NCBI GenBank assembly: GCA_012295275.1
Contig: CM022678.1
Location: forward strand, 14,522,759 to 14,586,758
From: Chrysomallon squamiferum
Lineage: Eukaryota; Mollusca; Gastropoda; Neomphalida; Peltospiridae
DNA length: 64,000 bases
Reading direction: 5' to 3'
Positions 13,814 through 26,399 of this stretch are shown piece by piece; position 1 is the stretch's first letter, and the number at the start of each line of letters is the position of its first letter. Under the pieces are notes generated by a model, which made no database searches, had not been told where the DNA came from, and saw nothing but the letters and a program-made list of their open reading frames with translations. The position numbers and the translations under genes are program-made.

Positions 13814-15461
13814 AATAAATGTTAGAGTTATTCCCCTTTAGTTATGTATTACGATGTATCTATTCTTGACATTGGTGCTGGCAGAAACGAATTTTTTTAA
13901 TAACAGAGATGCAAGGAAATTAGGAATGATCTTGCTTTTGTTTTGGTTATCGCTTGAAATAAAATGATAGAATAAATAAGATAATCCCGAATATTCAGAA
14001 ATTAGATTAATTTGTCTTTTTTGTAGACATAATTAGATGGGGATAATTATATTAAACAATTATTCTTCAGTTAGTGGACTGATAATAGTTTTAAAACGTC
14101 TTCAGATTTTTCTACTTCTTTTTTATGTTATTTTAAAATAAAATAATCAGTTATGCCCAGAACCCCAATATATTTTTATAATTTTCTTTAAAACAAAGCT
14201 TTTTAAAATAAAATATATTTATGAATGCCAAGATTAATACATAGGATCAAAATGAAACATTTCTTAACGTTCTGTGACGAGCATTATTTTTTAATGAACT
14301 AAATACAGAATTTTAAAAATTATGATAGAAAGCATATTCAGCTTGTTGTCAAATGGTTTTAATGAAATTATAAAAACTGACATGCATTAATTATTTTGCT
14401 CATTACATACAAAGACTGATAAATAGGGGTATGAAGAGGGTAATAAAAAAGGTAATAATTAGTTCATTATTAACTGTTACTCAAGTTTATAACCAGACTG
14501 ACTTTAATCATTTTGTTTAAAGCTGTAGACACATTTCATCACTGGTTAAATTTTGCATGCAAATCAGGATATCAGTTTATTATATTTGTTCTTTTCACTT
14601 AACCTAAAAATTATAAAAAAATAAAAACAAGGAAATAAAATTAGGTAAATGTTTTATTGCTTATTTAATAGGTAATTTAGGAAAGTAAAAATGAGAAAAA
14701 GCTCTGATATACTGGAGAAGAAAAACTTCAAACCTAATTTGCTTTAAATTTGTAAATGTAAAAAAACTTTTTTTTTTTAAATTTAAAAAAGTCAGTATAA
14801 GCATACAATACATACTATTTTACTGATATTTTAAAATCATTTCAAATGATAAATTCCATACAGATTATCATTACAGTTTTTATCAAAACAATTTTACTAT
14901 ATTTTCTCCTGATTCAGCTGAATCAGAAATTTAAATTTTATTTTTTTAATTTTTACCAAAAATATATTTAAGAAGATGTATATAAAGCCATGATATGAGA
15001 AATGGAATGTTACAACAAAAAATGTACATAATATGGAATATGAAACAATATACAATTATTGATATAAAAATATAAGACAAATATAAAAAAATACAAATGG
15101 TTGGATATGTTTATCTCTGAAAGAAATCATTCGTGTTTTTCATTTTCTGTAATTTGCAAAATCAGTCACTTTAACAGCATGAAACTCAACCAAAATAGTT
15201 TGAAAATAAACATACACATTTTATGACAATAACATGAAACTAGACCAAAACTACTTGAAAATTATACCTTCAAAAAAGTAAGATGCTTTTCTCTTCAATT
15301 TGATGTCTTTATTTTGTTATCACCTTTTATATAGCTAGTTATATCAATATTTGGTATGTTAGAAAAACATTAAAACAATTAGACAGAATTAATATTCAAC
15401 AGAAGATTTAACAGAAATGTTGTGTGTAATTCTTTCTGATATTAAATCTGATATCAGAAAT
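13814..15461. other. AT-rich interval, 3' side of claudin-like gene B
   Basis: No supported exon. The part nearest 15461 is probably the untranslated 3' end of the minus-strand claudin-like gene B. Confidence 0.5.
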
Positions 15462-17134
15462 TTATATTTCAACTTGGCGAAGTTTGTATCCTGCACTGGC
15501 TTCACTTGCCACACTTGACTGTGGTGATGGAGGCACACGATATCCTGGAGCCTGCTCTGGTGGTCGATACTCCATCTGTGGTGCTGTAAGGAACGTCTGA
15601 GTTTGTTGTGGAGGTTTACTCAGTACATAGCCGCCATGCCCTGGAGGCCCTGCAGGACCTGGTGGTTTCCGAATCATGGTGTAGCTGAAAGAGAGAACAT
15701 CATCTGGATACGGTTCTTCAGCAGGTCTCGTTTTCATCTGTTTCTGTCTGATTTCTTCAACACTTCGACAGAGCTGCAGTGTTTGCATCCAGATAAGCAC
15801 AGCACCAACAATGCTGAGAATAGCTCCAATGCATGCAATGTAGAATGCCCAGTTAAGGACAAGTGAAGGATGTGCATTTATTACAAAATGGTGGTATGGT
15901 TCATCCAGGGGCATCAGATTCCATTCATTAGTCCCATCCAGACCCAATGAACACAAAAGTAGCAATATTATTCCCAACACATTGCAAACACCTAAAATTG
16001 AAAGAAAAAATATAATAATAACAAATAAATAAATCTTGCTGAATGAAATAATCACAAATTTATTTTATATTTAAAACAGTGTATCTTACAAATCCAGACC
16101 ATTAAGAATGTCTTACTAGCAAGTTAATAATTTATAGCATGAAATTACTCATTTTTATTTTCATATATTTAATAATATTTAAATATAATCTGTAAATTAC
16201 ACATAATTTTACAAACACAATTAGAACTGTTTTTGATAAATTTCTTACTTTAAATTACCAAATTTATTAAACTTCAGACAACTAAATTAGATTGACAAAA
16301 ATCAGACAAACCAAAAGCCAAGGTGAATCCAGACAGTGCCATGCTTCCAGTCAATGAACCAAGTCGTCTGCCACCCAAAATTAATGCTCCAGCTGTACAG
16401 GCAAATATTCCAAAGAATCCCATTGCAAACATAACTTGCCCTGCCTTGAACATCCCTGAAACAGCAAACATAATTATGCATCCTTATTAGTGGAATATCC
16501 ATTTAAGTTAATTGAATATTATATTATTTACGTATTTAAGGTATAAAATCCCTGAAGTAAAAAAGAAAAATATTCCATCTTACAATAATCAAAATATAAA
16601 ACATAAAGAAGTTAAGAAACTTAAACATTTATTAACTACTTTGTATATTTCCGCTATTCTTATGTTATTGTTTGTACATCTTAAGATATGTTAACATTAT
16701 ATTTACTTGTGAATAAAATGCTGATTAAAATTCTGCCGTCTGAACTTGTTAAAATTGAAACATGCTTGGTCTATTATAAATATTAGAATACATTTTGAAA
16801 AACACAGGGACGTAATTAAAACTAGTTTCTTACTTGGCACAACAAACAAGTTCGAAGCGTTATCCATTGCCAGAAGACTTGTCATAATTGCAGGAATGCG
16901 ACTGTTTAGCCCAGGTTTGTTTGGTTTGTATATGAAAAAGATGCCAATGTCTATACTTTGCTGCATAGCAGTCTCTGTTCCAAATGTCCCATCTTCGAAG
17001 TCAAATTTAAGGATGAACCACCACGGCAACAATGAACAAACCACATTAACTACAGTTGCAATGACAAGAATTATACTGGCGATAGCCAGAAGAGCCGACT
17101 GCGCGAAGTTTTCTAAAATCTGTCCAAAACCCAT
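15462..17134 (-). CDS. claudin/PMP22-like tetraspan membrane protein B with Pro-rich tail (324 aa)
   Basis: Exons 17134-16834, 16455-16312 and 15991-15462 join with both introns in phase 1 to give 324 residues. Membrane segments lie at about 13-35, 103-128, 134-162 and 190-216. The loop after segment 1 contains PWWF but lacks the paired cysteines of classical claudins, and it is longer than in paralog A. Segment 4 begins with LVLNWAFYIA, matching VVLNWSFYLA in paralog A. The cytoplasmic tail is rich in Pro, Gln, Gly and Ser (from about residue 250) and ends RQVEI, which fits a class II PDZ-binding motif (hydrophobic-x-hydrophobic), so anchoring to a junctional scaffold is plausible. The start ATG precedes the first membrane segment. 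Exon 2 is exactly 144 bp, as in paralog A. Confidence 0.82.
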
Positions 17135-17305
17135 TATGATTACGAATTTATTCCATTTACTTCTGTTATTGCGATTTTTTCGTTATTTCGTTGTTTTAAT
17201 GTTAGTAAACCAACTTATAAGTGTTCAAGTAGTAAATATTTGAAGTAATGATATTAAAATTCATGAAACACATCAAATACTTCAGTTTTGTTTAAACTAC
17301 ATCAT

Positions 17306-17318
17306 GTCCGCCATCTTG
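17306..17318 (-). promoter_or_regulatory. YY1-like element upstream of claudin-like gene B
   Basis: The minus strand reads CAAGATGGCGGAC about 170-185 bp upstream of the start codon of gene B. This matches the AAGATGGCGGC element often found at animal transcription starts. Placement suggests the 5' untranslated region or start site; function is inferred. Confidence 0.4.
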
Positions 17319-17857
17319 AATACTAGAAATTGTCACCTGTATTCTACACAGGTAGGTCATAAAAGGGAGATAACAATTTTTCAGGTATATCCTTTTATAA
17401 TAGGAAATCGTGAAATCGGTTTTGTTTTGTGCATATTTTAAATTATTTTGTAGATATATAATAACAGGGGAAATAATTTGCTAATACGGGGTTATTTTAT
17501 TTTATTTCAACTTAAAGAAAAGACATACAATGTACTTGTAATAAAAATAAAATACAAAATAATTATACAGACACGATCCATTTGGTTTCAAACAAAAGAA
17601 ATTATTACAGTTGCAGAAATTATTACAAACAAATGTTCAGTTAACTGTAAACTTTTTTGGAATCCACTAATTTAGTCATTCAAAATATAATTAAAAGTAA
17701 ATTTATTTTATTTTATTTTATTTTATTTTATTTTATTTTAATTTATTATTATTATTGTTGTTGGTGGTGATGGTGGCGGTGTTGTTATTTTAATTTTTAT
17801 TTATTTTTAATTTTTTTGGACTTGTTTTTTCGTGTATGTATATGTGCCAAATATTTG

Positions 17858-17904
<47 letters not shown>

Positions 17905-18594
17905 GGATTTCACCATAATTCTTTGGTTTTCACGAGACAATTACTTCAGCATTATCATGTCTAAAACGTTATCGTTTAATAGTGATACAGTATTGTTCAC
18001 ATACATACAAAGAAATAAATAAATATAGAAAAATCAAATTAATAATATACTAGTATAAATATATATACATTTATATACATATAGAGCTGAAAACAGAAAA
18101 AGATTATATCTATATATAAACGTTTCCATTTATAAATATCTAATATCCAACTTAAATTATTACTAATGACCTGTATAACATTTAATACTGATAAAGGATA
18201 AACTATAATATCAGCTTAACTGTTACGATGACTATATTCATCGCGACTTACGATGTATGAACCGTATAAAATGAACGAATCACAAAGCAAAGAAATATAT
18301 ATTGTTAGGCTATATAGTTGACTCTTTTCACAAACAAATTCGGCATGGTTTTGTTATGTAAATAATATGGATTGTCATGTAATTTGTTTTGAAATAACGT
18401 GTATGATAAAGTATTTCCTTGGGCATTTGCTGAAATTAAACCCACAATAATTAAGGAAAGACAAACTGTAAGTCGCGAGCTAGACATAAAACGAATTAAT
18501 TGTAATGCCAACTAAACACTTCCATTATGTCTTGTAATGAAATACTTTTAATATTTACTTTCTTGTTATTCATCATCATCATCATTACCACCAT

Positions 18595-18630
<36 letters not shown>

Positions 18631-18643
18631 GAACATACATACA

Positions 18644-18675
<32 letters not shown>

Positions 18676-19512
18676 TATTATTATTATTATTACTATTTAA
18701 ACGATGTCATGTTTATTTTCTGATTGACCAGCAATAATTGTATAACACAAACTTTATATACATATATTTTTATTATTATTATTTATTTACTTACTTATTT
18801 ATTATTGTTGTTATTGCTGTTGTTTGTTTGTTTGTTTGATTGTTAGTTTAAGTGCATAAGTACTAATAGTGACACAAGCTTACATACAATACACACAAAC
18901 ACAGCCACACAAATATACATATATTCAGCACACTCAACATATAACACACACACACACACGCACACACACACAGGTTTTGACAGTTTGTGACGTGAAGCCC
19001 TGCGGACGATGATCTGTAAATGAATTACGGTTTTCAAGGATAATGACACAATATGTGCTGTATGGTTAAGCAGACTAACCCAGTGTTCGTCGACGGCATT
19101 GGCTGAGTAAGATTATCACCACCCAACATAATTCTGAGTAATAACACCTTCCTAGACAACCAACAGAACTGTGTGCTGCCATTGGTCACCACAGGCTTCC
19201 GAATGTTTGCAGCTCTTCACCAGAAGTTGTCCGTTAACGACATTGGAAAGCTAAAAAATTCTGTATTACAGGGATTTTAAAAACTTAATAAAAACTCGTT
19301 ACATGGATTTCTTACAAATGTGTAATTCTGTCTGGACAAATATTTGTTATTAATCATCAAAACTTTTCAAGGTACTTTTAAGAAATGTTTGAATCTGTGT
19401 CTGATGTAACACATTCTAAACGATTTGCTTTTTCAAAGGCAGTCTTTCCAGATATTCTGTGTTGTTCAAGGTATTAATAATATAAAAATAGTTTTTTTAA
19501 ATTGTTCTAAAT
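17319..19512. other. microsatellite-rich interval between divergent genes
   Basis: Contains TTTTA repeats (17704-17741), CA repeats (17861-17898, about 18640-18674, about 18943-18972) and a TA tract (about 18600-18626). No exon with coding character was found. The last 200 bp before 19513 should include the promoter of the plus-strand gene there. Confidence 0.5.
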
Positions 19513-20262
19513 ATGTCGTCTTTAACCCCTTTTGGGTGGTCGACGGGTCGCATGAATTTGCATTATAAATCTGTTTACCCGACAACTGACAGAGGAATGC
19601 AAGCGACGCTACACAAAAATCTAACCAAACGCCTTTACCCAAAGCCTCGCCTCGAAGACCCTTCTGTTAATTATGTTGCAGGAAGCAAAATTCTCAAAAG
19701 AAATAGAAGACCGTCTAACTTGCCGTATTGCTACAATCCTTCAGTGTCTGCTGAAATCACCGAATTGTACGGCGATATATCACCGCGAGCCAAGAACACG
19801 TCACGAAGGCATTTACCCAAACTCCCTAGATCGTACACTGCAATGGATGTGCATAACATCACCAAAAGAGTCACCACCTTTGATCCCGCCCGCATTGCAG
19901 AGTCAAAAGGATATCGTCTGCCTTCCCCACAACCGCGAGTCCGGCGAATCGCCAAGCTTGATAAAAAGTATACGCAAGAACAAATTGTCGGCGTTGTGAG
20001 TCGCTTGTCCGCGTACGATCCAGTCAAACACCCTGCTGAATCAAAGGGAACTCATTCTGATGACGATGGTTTGACGCAATACAGATATACGTCATCACTT
20101 CCCACTCCTAGAGGGATGTCCGCGTCTACATACAAAACAAACCAGACGATTCCATCAACTTTCAGTCGCGTTAATTCAGAACGTATTCATCAAATTGTTG
20201 AAAGATTAAGTGCATTTGACAAAAGCAAATGGCCGCCAGAATCGAAAGAACGCAAAAACTAA
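19513..20262 (+). CDS. intronless protein with three FDP/ESKG repeats, possibly ciliary (249 aa)
   Basis: A single uninterrupted frame of 249 codons with higher GC than its surroundings and a basic, Pro/Ser/Tyr-rich composition. There is no signal peptide or membrane segment. Three imperfect copies of one motif occur at residues about 116-133 (KRVTTFDPARIAESKG), 163-179 (SRLSAYDPVKHPAESKG) and 230-246 (ERLSAFDKSKWPPESKE), each preceded by a short amphipathic stretch with Ile/Val. Short, basic, Tyr/Pro-rich proteins with such spaced motifs are typical of microtubule inner proteins of cilia and sperm flagella, but that is a guess from style and not a family match. Open frames on the other strand and in frame +1 are shadows. 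Confidence 0.75.
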   Translation: MSSLTPFGWSTGRMNLHYKSVYPTTDRGMQATLHKNLTKRLYPKPRLEDPSVNYVAGSKILKRNRRPSNLPYCYNPSVSAEITELYGDISPRAKNTSRRHLPKLPRSYTAMDVHNITKRVTTFDPARIAESKGYRLPSPQPRVRRIAKLDKKYTQEQIVGVVSRLSAYDPVKHPAESKGTHSDDDGLTQYRYTSSLPTPRGMSASTYKTNQTIPSTFSRVNSERIHQIVERLSAFDKSKWPPESKERKN

Positions 20263-20594
20263 TTTCTTTTTTCTGTCATGACAAGCCTCAGAATTTTAAA
20301 AGAAACTGATTTTAACATGTGTAAATAACAGACTTCCTCAAACGGACATGAGAAACTAAGTTCGTGTAACATTTCTAAATGCTTAATGCTAATTTGAGTT
20401 TTACTAATAATTTTGCATGTTGTTTTCATTGCAATTGTAAGTGTAATATAAACATTTATAGAAAAAAAATGTGGTAAAACATTTGATACTGCTTTTCTTT
20501 TTATTATTATTTATTATTATTCCTTTCTTTCTTTCTTCACTCTTACATCCCAACAAATTAAATTCGCAATAGTTACAAAATTTATTTAGCTTAA

Positions 20595-20628
<34 letters not shown>

Positions 20629-20801
20629 CTTTTAATTTAATTAATGTTTTCTATCATTTTCATTTATATATTATCTATCTTTGTGTGTATGATACAATCA
20701 TTTATAATATGTATTCATTAACAAAGCAATGCCTAGATAATGGAAGAGAGATAACTCTAACCAAACCTCCCAAAAATCTACAAAGACTGTGGCACTTGTT
20801 T

Positions 20802-20808
20802 ATTATTA

Positions 20809-20861
<53 letters not shown>
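20802..20861. repeat. ATT microsatellite
   Basis: Near-perfect trinucleotide tract of about 60 bp; it creates spurious polyleucine and polyasparagine frames. Confidence 0.95.
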
Positions 20862-20865
<4 letters not shown>

Positions 20866-22823
20866 AATTAGTTCCTTGTAATCTCCTTTTTTTATTCAGT
20901 GACTCGAAATTCACTCTTTACAAAATACTAAATCATATTTTTAAAAATTTCATTAGCTTGTACTCTGTTCTGTTATCTTCTTTATTTAAAGGATTGTTTG
21001 TCAAATTTCATGAGTAATCTTTATTACAATTCGATGTAAATTTATCTTAAAAATTAAATTAATTTTATTTTGTAATTAAAGTCCACTGAAAAACCAGCAA
21101 TGGAGAGAAGATGCTATTTCAGGAGTGGCTGGTTCAACTGGCGTAATGACGTCAGCAAATGCAAGTGCTGTCAGTAAATCACTAACACGAATAAAGCAAT
21201 ATAAATTTTAATTTATAATAACTTTTTGTCTTTTTAAATGTAAATGCCAATAAAAAATATTTTGTAATTGAAACTGAAATGATAAAAATAAAGATAACAA
21301 TAAAAACAATAAAAAAAATTGTTTGCTCTTGTTTGTTATTATTATTATCATTATCATTATTATTAATGGAAAGCATACAAAAATAATTTAAATGTTTATT
21401 TCAGTTGTATAGCAATTAATTTATGTCAACAATCAACTAAAAGCAGGTTTAAGTCTGCAACGACGACAAATACGCTACGCGTATTAAGTTTTCTGTTTAC
21501 GACATTATTCCATTATAAGACTTACGTCTGCAAAGTGCAAATGAACTGACAATTAACATTACACTCTTCTTTTAAGCTGTAATAAATTAAATTTGATCAA
21601 AACATACGTGTTTACTTCTCTTATCATTTTATTAATTCTTTGTTTATTTTTTTTTTTTTTGTTTTTTTTTTTTGTGGTTTCTTTTCAGGCTGTCGTTTAG
21701 AGCATTTGATATAATTTAACTGAATATAGTTGCAAATAAATATGGCGTCACTCTAGACGCCGTTGTCGTTCGAAATTACTAGCACTGGTGAATTGTCTAT
21801 ACAGACATTGCTAATGTATTTTTAGTAATTCTGATACAATAAATGTAATAAATATCCATATTACTACTTTTATAATCAGTGGTTTTCAATTACTAATTTC
21901 GTTTCTCGTCTGTATGTTACTATTACTAGTTTTAGATTATTTTTTAAATCAATTTTTCGTTTACTATCAAATTGAAATACTTTATGAAACAGATTCCATT
22001 TTGACTCACTAGAGCTGTGTAAATAGATTGGATATAATAAACTGATCCTTATTTACAATTATCTACCTTTTTAGAGTTGACCATGTCAGTTATATTTAAA
22101 ACTCTGTCACGTCATCAGAAATATCTGGTTTTTGCTTACACTGTATAATTTTATGGAATTAACAGGTAATTTTGTTCTTCTTCTTCTTCATCTTCCATAG
22201 TATACTAATTGTATACTAATTGTATTCAGACTGTTATGGATCCATATTGTGGAAGCTGATGTTTCCACATGGAAAAGTGAATCAATATTGGACATCTTTC
22301 TCCGCTGTATTAGTTCCAGCTTCACACTGCCTGGCCTTCAGCATCATAGTATGGAACAAAGACTGACTCTGCAATCAATACATGGAAACCTACAGTGTGA
22401 ACATCTATTTGTCATCAGATATATATCTGACTGACAGAATCAGGTTTCAAAACTGTACGTGGACGTTTGGGAACAAAAAGAAAGATTATTATTTTAGCTC
22501 GTTCTTTGAAATGTCTTTTGGTGTATACGTTTATCTCTTTGAGATTCGACAGCATTAATCACTGGTATGTGAAGTGCTTGGTTTAAATATTCCTATAAAT
22601 CATTCCATTTAGAAGTTATTCGTGAAGCAGAAACAAAAACAACATATTGTCGACATCCAAGCCTTTCTCTTATGAAATCAGAAAAATCTGACATTAAACA
22701 TGTATTAGTTTTATTCTCACAGCCGTTATTCTATTCAAAAGATATGACTTTGTTGGTGTTGGGGTTCTTTTTTATTTTATTTTATTTTATTTTATTATTA
22801 CATATATATTCAGATTTATGTTC

Positions 22824-22860
<37 letters not shown>

Positions 22861-23202
22861 AATAAATAAATAAAAATATAATTAAAAAAAAGTAATAATA
22901 ATAAAAATAAGAATTACAAAAATCTAGCAGCTTGACATTCAAAAAATATTTTAAAATATGTAATTCCACCTGGATACGAGGTATAATTACATAAACAAAG
23001 TGTGAAATATTTCTGTAATGCCTCTGTGTAATGAACTGGATCCAAGACCTTAGACGACAACATATTCTTTGTAACAGATTTATTTAGGTTCGTGCAGAAG
23101 CAAATAGTACCATCGATTCTGCATCCAATAAAAATCCTTTTCTTATCTCACGATAGAATCTGTTTATGAATTTATTTCACAGATGCATCATCCTATTTAT
23201 CA

Positions 23203-23204
<2 letters not shown>

Positions 23205-23285
<81 letters not shown>
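23205..23285. repeat. CT microsatellite
   Basis: Perfect 81-bp dinucleotide tract. Confidence 0.97.
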
Positions 23286-23287
<2 letters not shown>

Positions 23288-23570
23288 TTCACAAAACGTT
23301 TTGTATGGAATTTACTATGATCAAAGAAATATAAATGAACATAACAATTTAGCTTAAATGTTCTTCTAGTGTTAATTTTTTATATTGTACTTAGCTGTCA
23401 AATTTACTATTACTATCAGTCAGAGTGTTTTAAATGGGTCAGTATTAAGAGTAATACTGGTAGGTCATCTCGATATGGTTCAACATTATACCACATCTTC
23501 TTCATGAATAGTTCTAAATAGAAGGGTTTTATAAAACACCTAGACCAGATATTTTATAACGATCCAGCGA

Positions 23571-23773
23571 TTAATATTTTAACATGAGTATGTTCACAAC
23601 AGAATGAGGGGTAAATACAATGAATATTATTAATCCACCGGGCAGCCATTTTGATTTCATGCATACCCCTTGGCAGATGTAACGAGGTGCGCAAAGGTCA
23701 TAGCCGCTAAGTCTGATGATGAAGAAGTATGCTAGAAACAGGTTTATGGCTGCCAAAAACATTTCCACAGACA
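23571..23773 (-). pseudogene. possible relic of a claudin-like last exon
   Basis: On the minus strand, AG is followed by TG TCT GTG GAA ATG, encoding (x)SVEM in incoming phase 1, just as the last exon of claudin-like gene A starts with TG TCA GTT GAG ATG. The rest encodes two hydrophobic stretches but does not align with gene A by eye. It could be chance, a relic or an unrelated exon. Confidence 0.15.
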
Positions 23774-24545
23774 CTATTATTTATACTCAAGTGTGTTTAA
23801 ATGTTTTAAAATTACTTAAATAAAGATTGAAAAAAAAAAAAATGGCGTTTCGGCCAAAATATGAGCGAGGTGGGCAAAATAATCATATAAATGTAATTTC
23901 TTTTGCTTGAAAGAAAACGATTATTATTTTAAAATTATTTTTATATTGTCTATAGTAGAATTATGTAGATGCTTTTTTTAATTATTTTGTTTTGTTTGTA
24001 TTTTTTGTATTTTTTTATTGTTGATGATGATATTCTGGTGCAGATCACACGAACAACATATATGGCGTTGTTATTCTTTGTATCCATGAATAGCCTATCC
24101 AAAAATCGAGGAAAATGTCGAAGAATGACAAGTCTAAATCATAAGGTTTTAAAATAATAATTACGCATTATTATTTTTATTATTGTTTTCTGCTTACTTT
24201 TTATTCACAGTATGCTGAGTAAAATAAAGCATTAAAAGCCACCGTGTGTGTGATACACGCCTTAAAAAATCGATCCGTGAACTTGTTATGTACGCTGTGT
24301 AATCTGACTACTTTTATCTGTCCATTCGCCAGCAACAACCATGAATGTCGTCTGCTCGAATCGCTCTCTGCTGCAGATGTAGGTTGCTGAACTCGGTAGC
24401 TGAATGTAGCTGGAGGGATTTCTCTCTCCAGTCAAGCAGCACATAGCAGACATACTCTCCGTGGTGAATGTAGTCTGAACTCGACATGCGCAGAACAAGC
24501 TACAGATGTTGTCCTGATTAAAAATAGCTGCAGTTAATATTTACT

Positions 24546-24683
24546 ATAATATTTATCCTTCTGCAGTGTTATAATTATCTTTCCATGGCCACTTCTCTAT
24601 TTTTATAACCGCTAAAGGCTTTAAAAGACATAAAATTTAAATGTATTACGTTAGTTAATTATCCATGAGGTATTCCATGTATG
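24546..24683. repeat. copy 1 of a diverged 140-bp direct duplication
   Basis: This block can be aligned by eye to 25440-25582. Shared anchors are AATATTTATCCTT, ACCGCTAAAGGCTTT, AAAGACATAAA and TACGTTAGTTAATTAT, in the same order and spacing. Many substitutions separate the copies, so the duplication is old. Confidence 0.7.
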
Positions 24684-25439
24684 TCCCTGCTGTTTAAGAT
24701 CTGCAAGTCAGTCGCTGAAGGAAACTTGTCTACATAATATACTATTCTGCTGAGACAGTCTGGTCTGGCTAAACCATGCCACCAGTTTAAAACTGATAAA
24801 AACAGTATTAGAGTTAAATAGACGAGTGATTTACTGTGTCTCAATATTTTTCAGTTTGCGATACACAGGTTGATATTACAGTAGAAACACTGCTCATGGC
24901 AATCACTATTACAGATGTTTATTTCCGTTTTAAAGTATTTACACAAATGTGTAAACATTCTAAAAAAAAAATAGCATTTCCTTTATAGAAAACTTAAACA
25001 ACCGAATCAACCAGTAAAAAAAAAAAAAAAGAAGAAGAAAAAATAAGTCTCTAAATCAAGATTCCTAACCACTATTTTTACTGATACTTTGCCATCACGT
25101 CTGCCATATATGCAAATCAGATTCGGAAGAACTCCGCTGCGTAGTCAACCTGGCACGTGTTGCGTAGTTCCCTGGTGAATGGGGAAGGAATGGCGAGTTT
25201 ATCAAAACATTTGCCATCATGTAAAGACACACTGATAAGCAGGGTGTCAAGAAAATATATGTTGTTCTCTCACATAAACGAAACATGAAATATATAATTA
25301 TACTTGTATATAGATCTGTACAACTTACCTACAAAATAAGTTTTAAAAGAATACGTCCATATAATATATTCCTTTATAATTTTATTTTATTATATTCCAA
25401 AATAAAATAAATATCTTCAACACAATAATTAAATATAGC

Positions 25440-25582
25440 TTTAATATTTATCCTTTTGCGGGGTTATAAAAATTATTTTTTCATGACCATTTCTATATTT
25501 TTACAACCGCTAAAGGCTTTGAAAGACATAAAGTTGAAATATACTACGTTAGTTAATTATCTATAAGGTATACCATATATAA
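25440..25582. repeat. copy 2 of a diverged 140-bp direct duplication
   Basis: Same orientation as the copy at 24546-24683 and about 895 bp further on. It could be a segmental duplication or two members of a dispersed, unnamed repeat family. Confidence 0.7.
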
Positions 25583-26295
25583 TCTTCAAAAAATTATGTG
25601 ATTATTTAATATCTATCAGAATCTAATTGCATTAAATAAGTCTAAATAAGTCTAAATTTTATCTGAACACTGTTTAATAATACAAGTTATTAAACAACTC
25701 CGTTTATTTATAAATAAAGTAACTGTTATTACGATCAATTTTCTTAAATATACTGAAGGCAAAAACTAGTTCTAATCAGATGATAATGTGCTAACCGCCG
25801 ACTCGGAGCTATGCTAGCAGACACAGTATATTTCATGTTTCAGGCTTTCAGAACTGGATTCGATCATTATCTTCTTTTCCTAAACTGGTCAAAATATGAG
25901 ATAAATTCTGACCATGAATGCTTCTGGTTGTCTTACCCTAAGAAGAGGACTATCTCTTATTCTCAGCTATTTTGTAAGATTCCAGTCTGTTATTTACTAA
26001 ATTCTGTTTATTGCAAGACGACGTTGTGGACGTATTCTTTAACCTGTCGTTTTTGTGATTTGGTAATGACTGAATAATCGGATAAACCACAGAACAGGCA
26101 ACTATTACCTTTGAATATATTTCTTGATTCTGACTACATAAAATCGCTTACGCCATTAAATTCCCTCTGTCGGATTTGTTTAGAATAAAAGCAATACTGT
26201 TTGCCTCATTTCATTTATGACGATTAGGAATTAATTCACTGAAAACCATTTTGGTCACATCACCGATCCTAGCAACATTAAGAATAAATATTATA

Positions 26296-26399
<104 letters not shown>

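Noticed and set aside
16746-17243. 165-codon plus-strand open frame
   Set aside because: Lies antisense to exon 1 of claudin-like gene B, which has splice support and membrane segments.
20598-21017. 139-codon frame with polyleucine
   Set aside because: Generated by the ATT microsatellite at 20802-20861 and neighbouring TA tracts.
24286-25286. Three short minus-strand frames in GC-richer islands
   Set aside because: No consistent splice phases, no recognisable domain and none can be joined into a gene model.
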